Origin: Balneolaceae bacterium
GTDB lineage: Bacteria > Bacteroidota > Rhodothermia > Balneolales > Balneolaceae
DNA: 64,000 bases
Direction of reading: 5' to 3'
NCBI GenBank assembly: GCA_018401935.1
Contig: JAGYJQ010000002.1
Span: 186,001-250,000 of the forward strand
Both the position numbers and the translations under genes were made by a program. The notes under the pieces are model-generated. The model ran no database searches and had not been told where the DNA came from. It was given only the letters and a program-made list of their open reading frames with translations. This document shows positions 27,270 through 37,900 of the stretch, one piece after another. Numbering within the stretch: position 1 is the first letter of the stretch; every line of letters begins with the position of its first letter.

Positions 27270-29036
27270 TCAAAAAGGACGACCCAATCTAAAGCCTGTC
27301 CATTGCTGCACTATTGGACGCCTTCGCCCAACACCAAAAGCCACATCTGAGACCTTTAATCCAGGAGCCGATTGATATCGCTTAAACTCATTTAGGTCTA
27401 CTTTTTTGAGAATTTCCTGCACTAAATCCGAATCAAAACCCATATCAACAAGTTCAGACAATTCTTTAGCCTGTTCTATGTATCCCTTTAAAATCGCGTC
27501 TAAGATGACATAATCAGGCAAACTATCGGAGTCTTTTTGATCGGGACGTAATTCTGCTGAAGGCGCTTTGGTCAGAATCGCCACTGGTATCACTTCTCGA
27601 TTATAATAGTGCTCATTCATCCACTTTGCCAATGCATAGACTTCGGACTTGTACAAATCAGAAATAACTCCCAATGCCCCGTTCATATCACCATATAAGG
27701 TGCAGTACCCAACGGCATATTCGGATTTGTTGCCCGTGTTTAATACTACCGCTCCAAATTTATTAGCCCATGCCATTAAAATAGAACCTCTGATCCTACT
27801 TTGAATATTTTCCTCGGCAAGTCCAAATTCAGTACCCTTAAAATATTCCGCCATGCTACGGTCAAAGGCCTTTACCATGTTTTTAATGGGAATCTGATGA
27901 CACTCTATACCCAAAGACGCCGCAAGTTGCATTGAATCAGCTACACTACCCTTAGATGAATATTCAGATGGCATAGTTAGGCCTACAACCGCATCAGCCC
28001 CCAACGCTTCTACCGCTAATGCAGCCACTAAAGCCGAGTCTACCCCTCCACTTAGGCCCAAGCATACCTTCATTGGTAGCCCACTTTTGACAATATAGTC
28101 ACGTATCCCTAGGGTTAACGCTTCAAAAATGAAGGCCTCTTCCGATGGTGCGGGCCCGCTGCTTCTTTGAAGTGTATGTCTGCCTGGCTCATGTGTTTCG
28201 GGTTGATGTGTAATAGGGCTAGTGGTTCGATCTTCTTCAGGGTCTGAGTGTAGGTGTTTAATCTGAACTCCCTCACTATCCCTAATGCATTCCACATCAA
28301 AAAAGGCTTCCTGAAATCGAGTGGCCCGATTGATTTCATTGCCCAAGGCATCCATCGCTAATGAATCACCATCAAAAATAAGTTCGGTCTGCGCCCCTAC
28401 CTGATTTACATATAACAATGGGGAGTGATATTCTTTGCAACGACGGGCTAACATGTCAGCACGCTCATTTATTTTCCCACGTGTAAATGGAGATGCCGAT
28501 ATATTTACCATGATCTCCGCTCCCTGTTGATGTAACTGCTCCAAAGGATTGACATGATAATCCATGTAGGAATTTTCATTCTGCCAGATATCTTCACACA
28601 CACTGATACCCCACTTGATTCCGAATAATTCAATCGGTTCAACCGACGTAGCTGGTTCGAAATACCTCACATCATCAAATACATCATAGTTAGGTAGAAG
28701 TGACTTGTGTTGTATGCCAATCAATTTACGATTTGATACTACAAAGGCTGAATTATAACATGGCCTCCCGGTTTGCTCATTGGGGCTGATACTACCAAAA
28801 ATAAGACTTATATCGGGACTTTGATCGATGATCGTTTCATTTGCCTTGTATATAGTTTCCCTGAACTTAGGTAGATTCAATAAATCCATAGGTGGATATC
28901 CACAAACAGCTAATTCAGGAAAAATTAACAGCTCTACGTCTTGTTCACGGGCACGTTCTATTTCTTTAAAAATACGGCTAGTATTTCCTTGTATGTCCCC
29001 TACTGTGGGGTTTAGCTGGGCTAATCTAACACGCAT
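27270..29036 (-). CDS. nadE: Glutamine-dependent NAD+ synthetase
   Basis: 588 residues in two domains. The N-terminal nitrilase-type glutaminase has the Glu41-Lys111-Cys147 triad (FPELA, QHKSLLP, SVCEDIW). The C-terminal synthetase has the ATP-binding SGGVDS at 329-334, NTGNKSEYAVGY and GVISDLYKSEVYALA. It amidates deamido-NAD. A low-complexity His/Pro/Glu linker (about 260-300) joins the domains. It is the first gene of the minus-strand run ending with ribH. Confidence 0.96.
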   Translation of the reverse strand: MRVRLAQLNPTVGDIQGNTSRIFKEIERAREQDVELLIFPELAVCGYPPMDLLNLPKFRETIYKANETIIDQSPDISLIFGSISPNEQTGRPCYNSAFVVSNRKLIGIQHKSLLPNYDVFDDVRYFEPATSVEPIELFGIKWGISVCEDIWQNENSYMDYHVNPLEQLHQQGAEIMVNISASPFTRGKINERADMLARRCKEYHSPLLYVNQVGAQTELIFDGDSLAMDALGNEINRATRFQEAFFDVECIRDSEGVQIKHLHSDPEEDRTTSPITHQPETHEPGRHTLQRSSGPAPSEEAFIFEALTLGIRDYIVKSGLPMKVCLGLSGGVDSALVAALAVEALGADAVVGLTMPSEYSSKGSVADSMQLAASLGIECHQIPIKNMVKAFDRSMAEYFKGTEFGLAEENIQSRIRGSILMAWANKFGAVVLNTGNKSEYAVGYCTLYGDMNGALGVISDLYKSEVYALAKWMNEHYYNREVIPVAILTKAPSAELRPDQKDSDSLPDYVILDAILKGYIEQAKELSELVDMGFDSDLVQEILKKVDLNEFKRYQSAPGLKVSDVAFGVGRRRPIVQQWTGFRLGRPF

Positions 29037-29060
29037 AAAAACTAGATCATGAATTTAGAC

Positions 29061-29087
29061 AGATTCGCTGTTGGCGCCATCGAATCT
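29061..29087. other. Inverted repeat between the endonuclease gene and nadE
   Basis: AGATTCG pairs with CGAATCT across 13 bases that contain the palindrome GGCGCC. It lies between the endonuclease stop and the nadE start. There is no T run, so a terminator role is weak; an operator is possible. Confidence 0.35.
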
Positions 29088-29090
29088 ACC

Positions 29091-31700
29091 CTACTTAACC
29101 AATAACATGGACCGGCTTTGTAGCTGATCATTGACTCGTAATGTATAAAAATACACCCCTGAAGCCCAATTGTCTGCATTTACCTGATATTGGTAGCTTC
29201 CAGCTGCTTTCTGGCCATAATTAATTCTTGTAAGTTCACGCCCCATAACATCTACCACTCGAAATTCAACGCTAGCTGGAGTTTGTAATTCAAAACTAAT
29301 GGTGGTGCTGGGATTAAAGGGGTTTGGATAATTAGGATGCAAAATAAAGCCCATTTCATTTTTATTGAGCTGAGATTCGGCTTCAGTATTGGTTGGGGTT
29401 CCATATTGAAATCGTGTCCATACGGGATAATGGTCCGAAGTTTCACTTAAATAGTTACCTATATAATTGGGATTCTCCACACGTTGGGTTCCCTCTAACC
29501 ACTCGTCCTCTAATTCTGAACTAATAAGAATATGATCTAGCATGGAAAAACGGGAGTAGGATGTATAGCCGTTTTCTTCTAGGCTCTTGGTTATAATCGT
29601 GTATTCGGTATCATCATCAAAATTCTTGTACGGAGAGGCCAAATTATTATAGGTGGATTGAAGTATTTCATCATTGAAATCACCTAACACCATTACATTG
29701 GCACTTCTTCGCTGATTGTCAAGAAAGACCTTAAGCTGCCTAGAGGCATTAATTCGTTGGTTATAATCACTTTCTTCGCCAAATGCTTTGGCATGTATAT
29801 TGTAGAGGTACATTTCTTGGGTCTCCCCATTTATGGTCGCATCAACGAATAATTCCAGGGGAAATCGACCCGCTGCCCAGTCTGAATAATTCATCCCGCT
29901 GGAAATCAATTGACTCTGGTAGACCTTGATGGTTTCCTCCTTATATATATAAGCAGTACGCTGTGTTTGATCAAAGGTAGCCAGTGTACCACTGTATCCT
30001 TCTAAATTTTCAACTAGGCTCTCAAAGAGTATGGAATTGGATATTTCCTGTAAGGCATATATATCCGCGTCCATTGTTTCAATGAGTGTTTTCGCATTTT
30101 GCATTTGAAGATTATCGTCATCTGGGCCATTGGATGGATCTCCAAACCATTCCACATTCCAAGTAACAACATCAAGGGTGTGGTCCATTGGTATAGAATC
30201 GCTGGGGAAGCTAACCGCTTCCACACTTAAATCGGTGGTAAACCGCGGTAATATTTGATAAATACCGGCAAATTGACCTACCACTCCAATCATTTGAATG
30301 GGTTCGTTTGGGCTCATAGCACCTACTAACTCACTATCATTATCCACCCTCATTTCAGCTGTAGCGCTAGGATCTGAAATGGTGTAATTGGTATTCCCTT
30401 GAAAGGCTCCTTGATGCTCAATAACCGTATTGGGAATTTGTACAAGTTGAGCCTCCACGCTACCCGAATTTACTTGAGCTAAAGTGACGAGTTTAGGTTC
30501 TGGGATTCTGGAATCCACTCCTAAAATTTCATAGTTAATGGAATTATCACTATCGGTGGCAGAAATTTGAAGTAAAAAATCAGCGTCTTCGCCGGCTATG
30601 GGTCTGAAAACGTTCAGAGGTCCTTCTACCACAATAGAATCGCCTATTGCAGCAGCCGCATGTAAGGGCTCATGATACACCGCTATTCCAGCGGTCTTGT
30701 CTTGAAGGTACAAAGGCCCTCCAAATTCATTGGCTACCGTAACACGTCCTGCCACTCGAACCCGAGTCCCCAAACTCAATGTTCGAGCATTTGAGATGGG
30801 AAGTACGTCATCTGCCCCAAATGCTTGTGCAGTAAGTGGTATGGTGAGAGTAGTTTGATTGGGATCATTACTCCTTATGGTAAGTTCACCTGAAAAATCC
30901 CTCACACTTGTTGGATTAAAATGCACCATAAGCTCCGTAGTAGCTTTGAACGCTAAACTGCTATCCTGAAGAGCATCTACCGAAAAATCTGTACCCGTAA
31001 CATTCACCGACTCAACCGTTAAGGTTGGCGTCCCTAAATTGGTAAGCTGCATTTGAACGGACTTATTACCACCCTCCACTGTTGGTTCAAAAGAAATTCC
31101 ATTTTCTGCGGTAAGTATACTCCCATTAGCGGTAGCCTGAATGGTTTGAGTCTCGCTGGCCTCAATGAAATCGGAGATAGCTACATCATCCAGGTTAATA
31201 CGTCCATCACCTGATTGAATCCACCGGAAACGAATAGGCCCGGAAACCCCCACTTCAAGTTCAAATAATTCCAAATCTGACCCCGGTGAAATGGGTGCCC
31301 CCACCGAAGTCCAGGAACTACCCTGATTGGTTGAATACTCCAATTGCAGTGAATTACCGGTATTAGAACCATAATTTGCACTAACAAAACTAACTATATC
31401 TGCTCCGTCATTCTTATCAAACAACATAGTAATGGAGCCCGACTTACCATTTCTGCGGTCCATTCGAACTCCTTGTGAACCATTGAATTTGTCGTTACCC
31501 AAACTACCTAATAACGCGTCATTAAAATACCATGTCCCAGAAGCTAATTCTACATTGGCACCAGTATAGGAAGCTTTTTCTCCTTCCTCGAAATTTTCGG
31601 TTAACTGCGCACGCAATGGCGAAACAAAAATAAATAACAGTACTGCCAAAGCTGTGATCCGCGAACTGAATGCGGTGCGAATACGTGGAGATAAAATCAT
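29091..31700 (-). CDS. Secreted multidomain endonuclease with T9SS sorting domain
   Basis: 869 residues. The order is: signal peptide (to ~32); a jelly-roll-like domain (33-180) found at the start of Bacteroidota secreted nucleases; a choice-of-anchor D (Ig-like) domain (~185-290); an OB-fold region (~295-490); and an endonuclease/exonuclease/phosphatase domain (~505-765) with all motifs: VTWNVEWFGD, ALQEIS, IHAKAFG, GDFND and SDHYPVW. A T9SS type A sorting domain (NYPNPFNPSTTISFEL ... SRSMLLVK) ends it. It should be exported and anchored or released at the surface to degrade DNA or RNA. It is divergent from the nucleotidase gene, suggesting nutrient phosphate recovery from extracellular nucleic acid. 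Confidence 0.9.
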   Translation of the reverse strand: MILSPRIRTAFSSRITALAVLLFIFVSPLRAQLTENFEEGEKASYTGANVELASGTWYFNDALLGSLGNDKFNGSQGVRMDRRNGKSGSITMLFDKNDGADIVSFVSANYGSNTGNSLQLEYSTNQGSSWTSVGAPISPGSDLELFELEVGVSGPIRFRWIQSGDGRINLDDVAISDFIEASETQTIQATANGSILTAENGISFEPTVEGGNKSVQMQLTNLGTPTLTVESVNVTGTDFSVDALQDSSLAFKATTELMVHFNPTSVRDFSGELTIRSNDPNQTTLTIPLTAQAFGADDVLPISNARTLSLGTRVRVAGRVTVANEFGGPLYLQDKTAGIAVYHEPLHAAAAIGDSIVVEGPLNVFRPIAGEDADFLLQISATDSDNSINYEILGVDSRIPEPKLVTLAQVNSGSVEAQLVQIPNTVIEHQGAFQGNTNYTISDPSATAEMRVDNDSELVGAMSPNEPIQMIGVVGQFAGIYQILPRFTTDLSVEAVSFPSDSIPMDHTLDVVTWNVEWFGDPSNGPDDDNLQMQNAKTLIETMDADIYALQEISNSILFESLVENLEGYSGTLATFDQTQRTAYIYKEETIKVYQSQLISSGMNYSDWAAGRFPLELFVDATINGETQEMYLYNIHAKAFGEESDYNQRINASRQLKVFLDNQRRSANVMVLGDFNDEILQSTYNNLASPYKNFDDDTEYTIITKSLEENGYTSYSRFSMLDHILISSELEDEWLEGTQRVENPNYIGNYLSETSDHYPVWTRFQYGTPTNTEAESQLNKNEMGFILHPNYPNPFNPSTTISFELQTPASVEFRVVDVMGRELTRINYGQKAAGSYQYQVNADNWASGVYFYTLRVNDQLQSRSMLLVK

Positions 31701-31852
31701 GATGTCCTTTAGTTTTTTAACAATAGAGCAATATACGGAGAAAGCATTGCTAAAACTGAAAAAACCATGACCTAATTCGTTCCCAAGTTCGTGTTAAGAA
31801 ATCGTAAGACACCCCCTAATCGATAATATTACAATAACAAAAGGTCTCATTT

Positions 31853-31870
31853 CTTAACCATTAGGTTAAG
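31853..31870. promoter_or_regulatory. Perfect 18-bp inverted repeat between the nuclease and nucleotidase genes
   Basis: CTTAACC-atta-GGTTAAG is a perfect 7-bp inverted repeat about 72 bp before the nucleotidase ATG and 152 bp before the nuclease ATG. Its placement suggests one regulator for both divergent genes. The half-site CTTAACCA/T resembles the 8-bp PHO-box element described in cyanobacteria, but there the copies are direct repeats. Confidence 0.5.
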
Positions 31871-31942
31871 CCAACTTTACCCCTTAGTAAACTTAAAGCA
31901 AGACTATATGTAGACATAACTCCTAACAAACAAAAAAATAGA

Positions 31943-34900
31943 ATGAAACAATTATTACCTATCTATCTGCTCATAGCAGTATGGTTTATTTCCTTCACGC
32001 AAGGAACAGCACAGGTAAGCGGTGTGTACACCGAACTTATTGGGCAATATCACACCGGACTCTTCGATGAAGGGGCGGCTGAAATTGTTGCTTTTGATGC
32101 CTCCAATCAACAACTTTTCTTTACCAATGCCAACGACAATTCCGTAGTTGTGCTTGATATTACAAATCCAGAACTACCTGTTCTGGTAACCACTATTGAT
32201 ATGTCCAGCTACGGTGGCGGGATTAACAGTGTTGCGGTATTTGAAGATATCGTAGCAATAGCTGTACAAGCGGATCCAAAAACTGACCCAGGAAAAGTGG
32301 TCTTTTTTAATACGGTAGATGCTTCTTATATCGCTGACGTTACAGTGGGTGCGCTGCCAGATATGGTCACCTTCACTCCGGATGGTAATTTTGCTATCAC
32401 CGCGAACGAGGGCGAACCTAATGATGACTATACCATAGACCCTGATGGAAGTGTGTCGTTTATTGATATTAGCTCTGGTGTTGCTTCGGCTACCGTTACT
32501 ACCACAGACTTTTCAGTACTCCCTGCTAATATTGAAAATTATAAGGCAGCTGGAATGCGAATTTTTGGCCCAGGTGCAACTCCAGCACAAGACATTGAAC
32601 CAGAATACGTCGCCGTATCACCAAACAGTGAAACAGCCTATGTTTCTCTTCAGGAAAATAATGCCATTGCTGTTTTCGATGTAGCTACAGCTAGCTTGAC
32701 TAAAATTTATCCACTTGGATTTAAGAATCATACCCTTCCAGGTAATGAATTAGATGCGAGTAATAAAGATGATATGATTAACATCACTAATTGGCCTGTT
32801 AAAGGATTGTACTTACCAGATGCTATTAAAGCAGTGGATATTGATGGTAAAACCTACCTTATTTCAGCCAATGAAGGCGATTCAAGAGATTATGATGGAT
32901 TCAGTGAAGAGGCTAGAATTAAAGACTTCCGACTAAATCCAGACATTTTTACCGATGCTGATCTTCAGGAAGATGAGCACTTAGGCCGCCTGAAAACCAC
33001 TACTACGATGGGAATGAACACCGACGAGCTTTACTTTCTCATGGAAGCAGACTCGGCGCAAGAAGTAAGTGGCGGTGATAACCGTGGTGCTGGTGAAGGT
33101 GAATTCATGTACGATGTCGACACACAAACCTTAACGTTTGAAATGACCTTTGAAGGTTTGGATTTCACAAGCTTCAACGGAGGCACATTTTTAACACTTG
33201 ACGATGCTACCGATGATGTAACGGCCATGCATTTTCATAACGCAGCTTCAGGCGTAAACGGCGGTGTAGTATTTGATATACTGGGTGATGGAAACACACA
33301 GGTTAGCACCGATACCCTAGGAATAACCACTATTTCTGGTTCTTGGAATGTAACCTCAGATGGCCTTATCTCTGAAATGCAGGCCGCCTTATTTGAACAA
33401 GAAATTTCATTGTATGTGAATGTACATACTACCGATCAACCGGCTGGGGCTATTCGCGGCCAATTGTTCGCAGACCCTATGTTTGATGAGCTTTACTCGT
33501 ATGGTGCACGATCCTTCAGCATTTGGGATGCAGCCACAGGTGCTCAAATTTATGATAGCGGTTCAGAGTTTGAAAGATTAACAGCAGAGTTAAATCCGTT
33601 GAATTTTAACTCCACCAATTCTGAGAATGATTCCTTTGACAACCGATCCGATGATAAAGGTCCAGAACCTGAGGGTCTAACTATACACACCCTCAATGGA
33701 AGAACCTATGCGTTCATTACTCTAGAGCGCGTTGGTGGCGTGATGATGTACGATATAACCGATCCCGCCAATGCAGAATTTGTTCACTATAGCAATGACC
33801 GAAACTTCGATGTAGCTTTTGACGAAGATGATAACAACACCCCAGAAATTTTAGAATCGGTTGTGTCTTCAGCTCCTGAAGATATACTCATTGTAGATCA
33901 AGGTGCTAACTTCACAGGCCGACCACTCATGATTTCTAGCAATGAAGTCACCGGATCTATCACGCTGAACACACTTATTCCACCAAGTAATGCGGGTAAT
34001 TTATTTATTTCTGAGTATGCTGAAGGAGGAAGTAACAATAAGTATTTGGAGATATACAATCCTACTGATGCTGCTATAAGCTTAGAAGGATACGCCATAG
34101 CCTCTGTAGGAAATGCTCCTTCGGTTCCAGGTGAAAATGAGTTTTTCGCGCCCCTTGATGCCACAAAAACGATTGAAGCCAAAGGTACTTATGTGTGGAT
34201 GAACCCAGGTAGTGTGGATTCATTAAAGGAAAAAGCCGATGAATTTGGCAATGCTTATTTCAATGGTAACGATGCCTATGCCTTAGTTTATGGCTCAGAA
34301 GAAAGCTTTGAAATATTGGATATGCTAGGTTCTTTCCTAGCCGATGATTATTGGGACGTAGCGGGTGTAAATGAAGGATTAAAAGATCACACGCTTGTCC
34401 GAAAATCTGATATTAATCGAGGTAATCCGGCTCCATTAGCTTCTTTCGGAACGGATGCTGATAACTCGGAGTGGGTTGTATTAGACAAAGACGATTACTC
34501 CAACTTAGGCACACATTCCTTTGACAACGTATTCAGCTTAGCCTTGCTTCATAACAACGATGGTGAATCACAGTTAGTAAATCTAGGTGGTGATTTAGAA
34601 GATTTTGGTGGTGTTGCTCGCTTTGCTACCAAACTTCAGCAAACACGTGCTATGCATGAATTGGCTGGTCGTGGGGTTCTATTCCTTTCTTCAGGGGATA
34701 ACTTCCTAGCAGGCCCTGAATACACCGTAGGTGTGAACGATGGCGTATTTTATGATGCCGTAGCCGTTGATTATTTGGGGTATGATGCTCTTGCATTTGG
34801 TAATCATGACTTTGATTTCGGGCCGGATTTAGCCGCCGAATTCGCAGATCAGGTAAGTAGCACCTTTATCACAGCCAATCTAGATTTTACCGAAAACAAT

Positions 34901-37900
34901 GCATTAAACGCATTAGTTGAATCGGGTAAAATCACCTCTTCTTCTGTATTTGATGTGAATGGACAGCAGGTCGGCGTAATTGGTGCAATAACACCAAACC
35001 TTCCATTTATCTCATCTCCAGGAAAGGTAAAAGTTCTTCAGAATGTAGCCGAGCTTGTTCAAGCAGAAATAGATGCCTTGGAAGCGGACGGTATTAATAA
35101 AATAATCCTGATATCCCACTTGCAGGGAGTTGACGAAGATTTTGCTATAGCGGCGCAACTTTCTGGCCTAGATGTCATGATTGCTGGTGGCGGGGACGAA
35201 CTTCTAAGTAATGAAGGAAATCTTCTCATACCGGGTGATGAGTCTAAATTGTATGGCGCTTATCCACAAATCGTGACCGATGCAGACAATAATGAAGTAC
35301 CCATTGTAACGACACTTGGTAATTACTCTTACCTAGGTAACCTTGTTGTTGACTTTAACGAGGCCGGAGAATTGATTTCTATTCATGATTCTTCCAATCC
35401 AATACGTATCGCTAGTCGCGCTTATGCCGATGGTGTTGCTGCTGATCCCTATTTGACTACAGAAGTAGTTGAACCCGTAAGTCAAGGATTAGCCAGCTTG
35501 GCAGAAAATATCATAGCTACTTCTGAAGTATTATTGGATGCCGAAGCGAATGATCTACGCTCTAAAGAAACCAATCAAGGTAACATGATTGCTGATGCCT
35601 TTTTATGGCAAGCTGGAGAGTTAGCAGAATCATTTGGTGCACCTGTCCCTGAGGTTGCTCTATCTAACGGTGGTGGAATACGTAACAGTGACATTCCTGC
35701 CGGAGATATTACGGAGTTAGATACCTTTGACATGCTACCTTTCTTGAATTTCGTTAGCGTTGTTGAGGAGTTAACTCCAGACCGTTTCAAGGTGATGATG
35801 GAAAATGCGGTGTCACGCATTGTGTTAGACGAAAATGGGGAACCACAACGTCAAGGTGGTGGTACCGGGCGCTTTGCTCAAATAGCAGGCTTTAGCATTG
35901 AATATGATGCTACCGCTACGCCTCTAGCTTTCGGTGAAAATGGCGAGGTTGCCACCCCCGGTGAGCGAATCATTACCCTACGTCTAGACGATGGCCGATA
36001 TATCGTGCGAAATGGAATGGTTGTTCCTGACGCCCCTGTAGTAAATCTAGCCACGGCTGATTTCACAGCGAAAGGTGGAGACCAATATCCAACAGCGGAC
36101 CTTCCTCTTACCCTACTAGGGGTGACCTATCAGCAAGCTCTATACAATTACATAACGGCGTCCAATGCCGAGGGTGGTTTAGAGGGACTAATCTCATCTG
36201 AGCAATATCCTGAAGGCGGTGAAGGACGTATCCGTGTACTAAATTTCAGCTCTATAGCTGATGCCCGTATAGCCGAGCCTGGTACTGAGCTAACCATTGA
36301 AGGTCAAGTTATTCGTCCAAGCGGTCGTATTAGCCGAATTGTAGATGCTACGGGTGGTATCTCGATTTATGCTCCATCGGGTGAATATCGTGATTCTCTA
36401 GAAAGTGGTTTCATACGTGAAGGAGATCTTGTTCGAATCACTGCTGAAGCAGCTTTCTTCCGAGGCTTAAATCAAATGTCCAATGTAGCTGCATTTGAAG
36501 TACTAGCCAGAGACCTCCCTCTTATTAAACCAGCAATGGTCACTTTAGAGGAGATTGCAAGCAATGGTGAACTTTATGAAAGCACCTTAATCGCCGTTAA
36601 AGGTGTGGAAGTAGTGACTGAAGATACCGTATTCGAGTCCAGTACAACCTACACCTTGGCAGGCGAAAGCGGAGTATCATTGCGTATTCAAAGCTCAAGT
36701 AGTGGTGAGTCAGCAGATGTAATCGGAATGCCTATTCCTGAAGGACCCTTCACCTTTGTGGGTACCTTAGGTCAGTTTGATTCGTCTGATCCTTACGACA
36801 GCGGTTACCAATTACTACCGGTACTTAAGAGTGATGTTCGAAGCAGTTACATCTTGTCTCTACTTCACAATAACGATGGTGAGTCCCAGTTAGTTAATCT
36901 AGGTGATGATTTATCTGACTTTGGTGGAGTGGCTCGCTTTAAAACTCTAGTTGACCAAGTACGTGATCGTGAGCATGAATTAGGCAGAGATGTATTGATG
37001 CTTTCCTCGGGTGATAACTTCCTTGCTGGGCCAGAATTCACCGTTGGTGTAAACGATACCACCTCATATGATGCTATTGCACTAAACGCAATTGGTTATG
37101 ATGCCATCGCATTAGGCAACCACGACTTCGACTTCGGTCCTGATTTCACTGCATTCTTTGCCGATCAGATTGAGAGTGTCTTTTTAAGTGCCAACTTAGA
37201 CTTCTCAGCTAACGAAAGCCTCAATGAACTCGTTAATGAAGGTAGAATCGCTAGCAGTGCTATTTTTGAAATGGAACTTGAGCGCATCGGTGTCATCGGT
37301 GCTATAACACCCAACCTAAATTCCATTTCAAGCCCGGGAGATGTGGTTGTAGACATTAACGTGAAAGATGCCATTCAAGCTGAAATTGATGCACTAGAAG
37401 CTGAAGGGATTGACAAAATCGTCCTAATATCCCATTTACAAGGAATTAAAGATGATTCCCTAATGGCCTCTCAGCTTTCCGGTATTGACGTTATGATAGC
37501 TGGTGGTGGAGATGAACTACTGGCTAATGAAGGTGATGCTCTTATCCCCGGTGATGAAGACGATATATATTCTGACTATCCTATCTTGGCTGAAAATGCG
37601 GATGGACAGCTAGTTCCTATCGTTACTACTCGTGGTAACTACAGTTACTTAGGTAAACTAAGTGTTGAATTTGATGCAGAAGGTATGGTTTCCCGTATTC
37701 TTGATGAATCAGGACCGATCCGAGTATCAGGAACGACCTCCCCTGATGGCGTTGTAGAAGATCCAATGCTAAAAGAATTGGTTGTAGAACCTGTTATCGA
37801 AGGATTATCCGGCCTTGCATCCAATGTTATCGCACAATCAGATGTAGAATTAGATGCTAGACGCTCTCAAATCCGTTCTAAAGAGACCAACCAAGGAAAT

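Noticed and set aside
27100-27273. N-terminal extension of the lytic transglycosylase from a TTG start
   Set aside because: The extra residues would place 58 low-quality residues before a clear signal peptide starting at ATG 27099.
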